Shown piece after piece: positions 7,375 through 7,591 of a DNA stretch of 7,591 nt (positions are counted from its first letter, which is position 1; every line of letters begins with the position of its first letter). Both the position numbers and the translations under genes were made by a program. The stretch is from Candidatus Brocadiaceae bacterium (GTDB taxonomy: Bacteria; Planctomycetota; Brocadiia; SM23-32). The stretch covers positions 1 through 7,591 of the forward strand of contig PUNP01000463.1 in the NCBI GenBank assembly GCA_003551785.1, in the 5' to 3' direction. The notes beneath the pieces were generated by a model that had not been told where the DNA came from, searched no databases, and was given only the letters and a program-made list of their open reading frames with translations.

Positions 7375-7434
7375 CCCACCCCAGGGTGCTCAGTGCCGAC
7401 CGGGGTAAGTTGACGAAGTTCACTGCGGGCTTAC
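7375..7434 (-). repeat. Diverged repeat unit facing the right arm
   Basis: On the minus strand this reads GTAAGCCCGCAGTGAACTTC and continues with CGTCAA, matching the right arm tip at GTAAG, TGAAC and CGTCAA in register. A GC hairpin follows at 7379-7405 (CCCC-A-GG paired with CCGGGG, one bulged A). Its loop holds GTGCTCAGTG (7386-7395 on the plus strand), also found in the unit at 3867-3922. The GGTAAG/CTTACC pair at 7404-7409 and 7430-7435 can form a second stem. It lies 16 nt from the right arm, head to head, and within 100-160 nt upstream of the first gene. Confidence 0.6.
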
Positions 7435-7450
7435 CACTCACCATCAATAC

Positions 7451-7577
7451 GTAAGTATTCACTGAACCACGTCAAAACATCCCCACCGTGCCCTGTGCCG
7501 GTGGAATGAAGATTATCAGCTACAAGCCGCTATTAGGGCCACAATCCGCCGTGAATCCGCCCTGCTCGGCCCTTCCG
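7451..7577 (+). repeat. Right terminal inverted arm
   Basis: This arm starts with GTAAGTATTCACTGAACCAC and points outward. It contains a stem CCACCG/CGGTGG at 7483-7488 and 7499-7504, the 37-bp block 7478-7514, unrelated filler 7515-7547, and the 30-bp block 7548-7577. Both blocks are exact inverted copies of the left arm. Positions 7452-7485 also match 3868-3901 at 33 of 34 positions. GTAA-starting ends are typical of IS66-family elements, but no transposase is present here, so the assignment is tentative. Confidence 0.9.
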
Positions 7578-7591
7578 GCGCTTGCAAGGTC

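Noticed and set aside
7379..7504. Integron attC-like sites
   Set aside because: The hairpins lack paired R and L core sites (GTT at one end), and there is no integrase or cassette-sized gene series.

Overview
The window looks like a piece of carbohydrate-degradation locus from an environmental bacterium. Three genes, all read from the minus strand, encode large glycoside-hydrolase-like proteins. In transcription order they are: a secreted GH42-like multidomain protein broken by one frameshift (7277 to 4051), an alpha-galactosidase-like TIM-barrel protein (3735 to 2272), and a DUF2961/GH172-type double jelly-roll protein (2059 to 203). No transporter, regulator, transposase, tRNA or rRNA is visible. 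The combination of DUF2961 with orphan TIM-barrel hydrolases and mostly weak ribosome binding sites is reminiscent of the Planctomycetota / Lentisphaerota / Kiritimatiellota / Hydrogenedentota type of polysaccharide degrader. That placement is inference from gene content, not a phylogenetic result.

The first gene is the most informative. A stop at 5730-5732 ends the upstream reading frame, and another frame continues at once, without a good ribosome binding site. Restoring one A in the minus-strand run at about 5735-5736 joins them into one protein of about 1075 aa and recreates a HTGKIGDEIGPVNS segment. Its GDE motif, typical of the acid/base position of TIM-barrel glycosidases, lies in neither separate ORF. 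The likely start is a TTG at 7277, preceded by the only strong Shine-Dalgarno sequence in the window.

The second layer is repeats. The two ends of the window are inverted arms (1-121 and 7451-7577) sharing two perfectly identical blocks of 37 and 30 bp, separated by unrelated filler of 30 versus 33 nt. The inner tip of each arm is a GTAA-starting sequence with a TTCASTGAA-like core followed by a GC-rich hairpin. Related units occur between the first and second genes (3763-3785, 3867-3922) and upstream of the first gene (7375-7434). They resemble the GTAA-starting ends of IS66-type elements or a REP/MITE-like family, but no transposase is present to settle this. The window starts exactly inside one repeat, so it may be a contig that broke in multicopy sequence.

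Plausible joint role: outside the cytoplasm, the GH42-like protein would attack a complex glycan, and the alpha-galactosidase-like and GH172-like enzymes, which have no visible signal peptide, would trim the fragments. The substrate cannot be read from the sequence.
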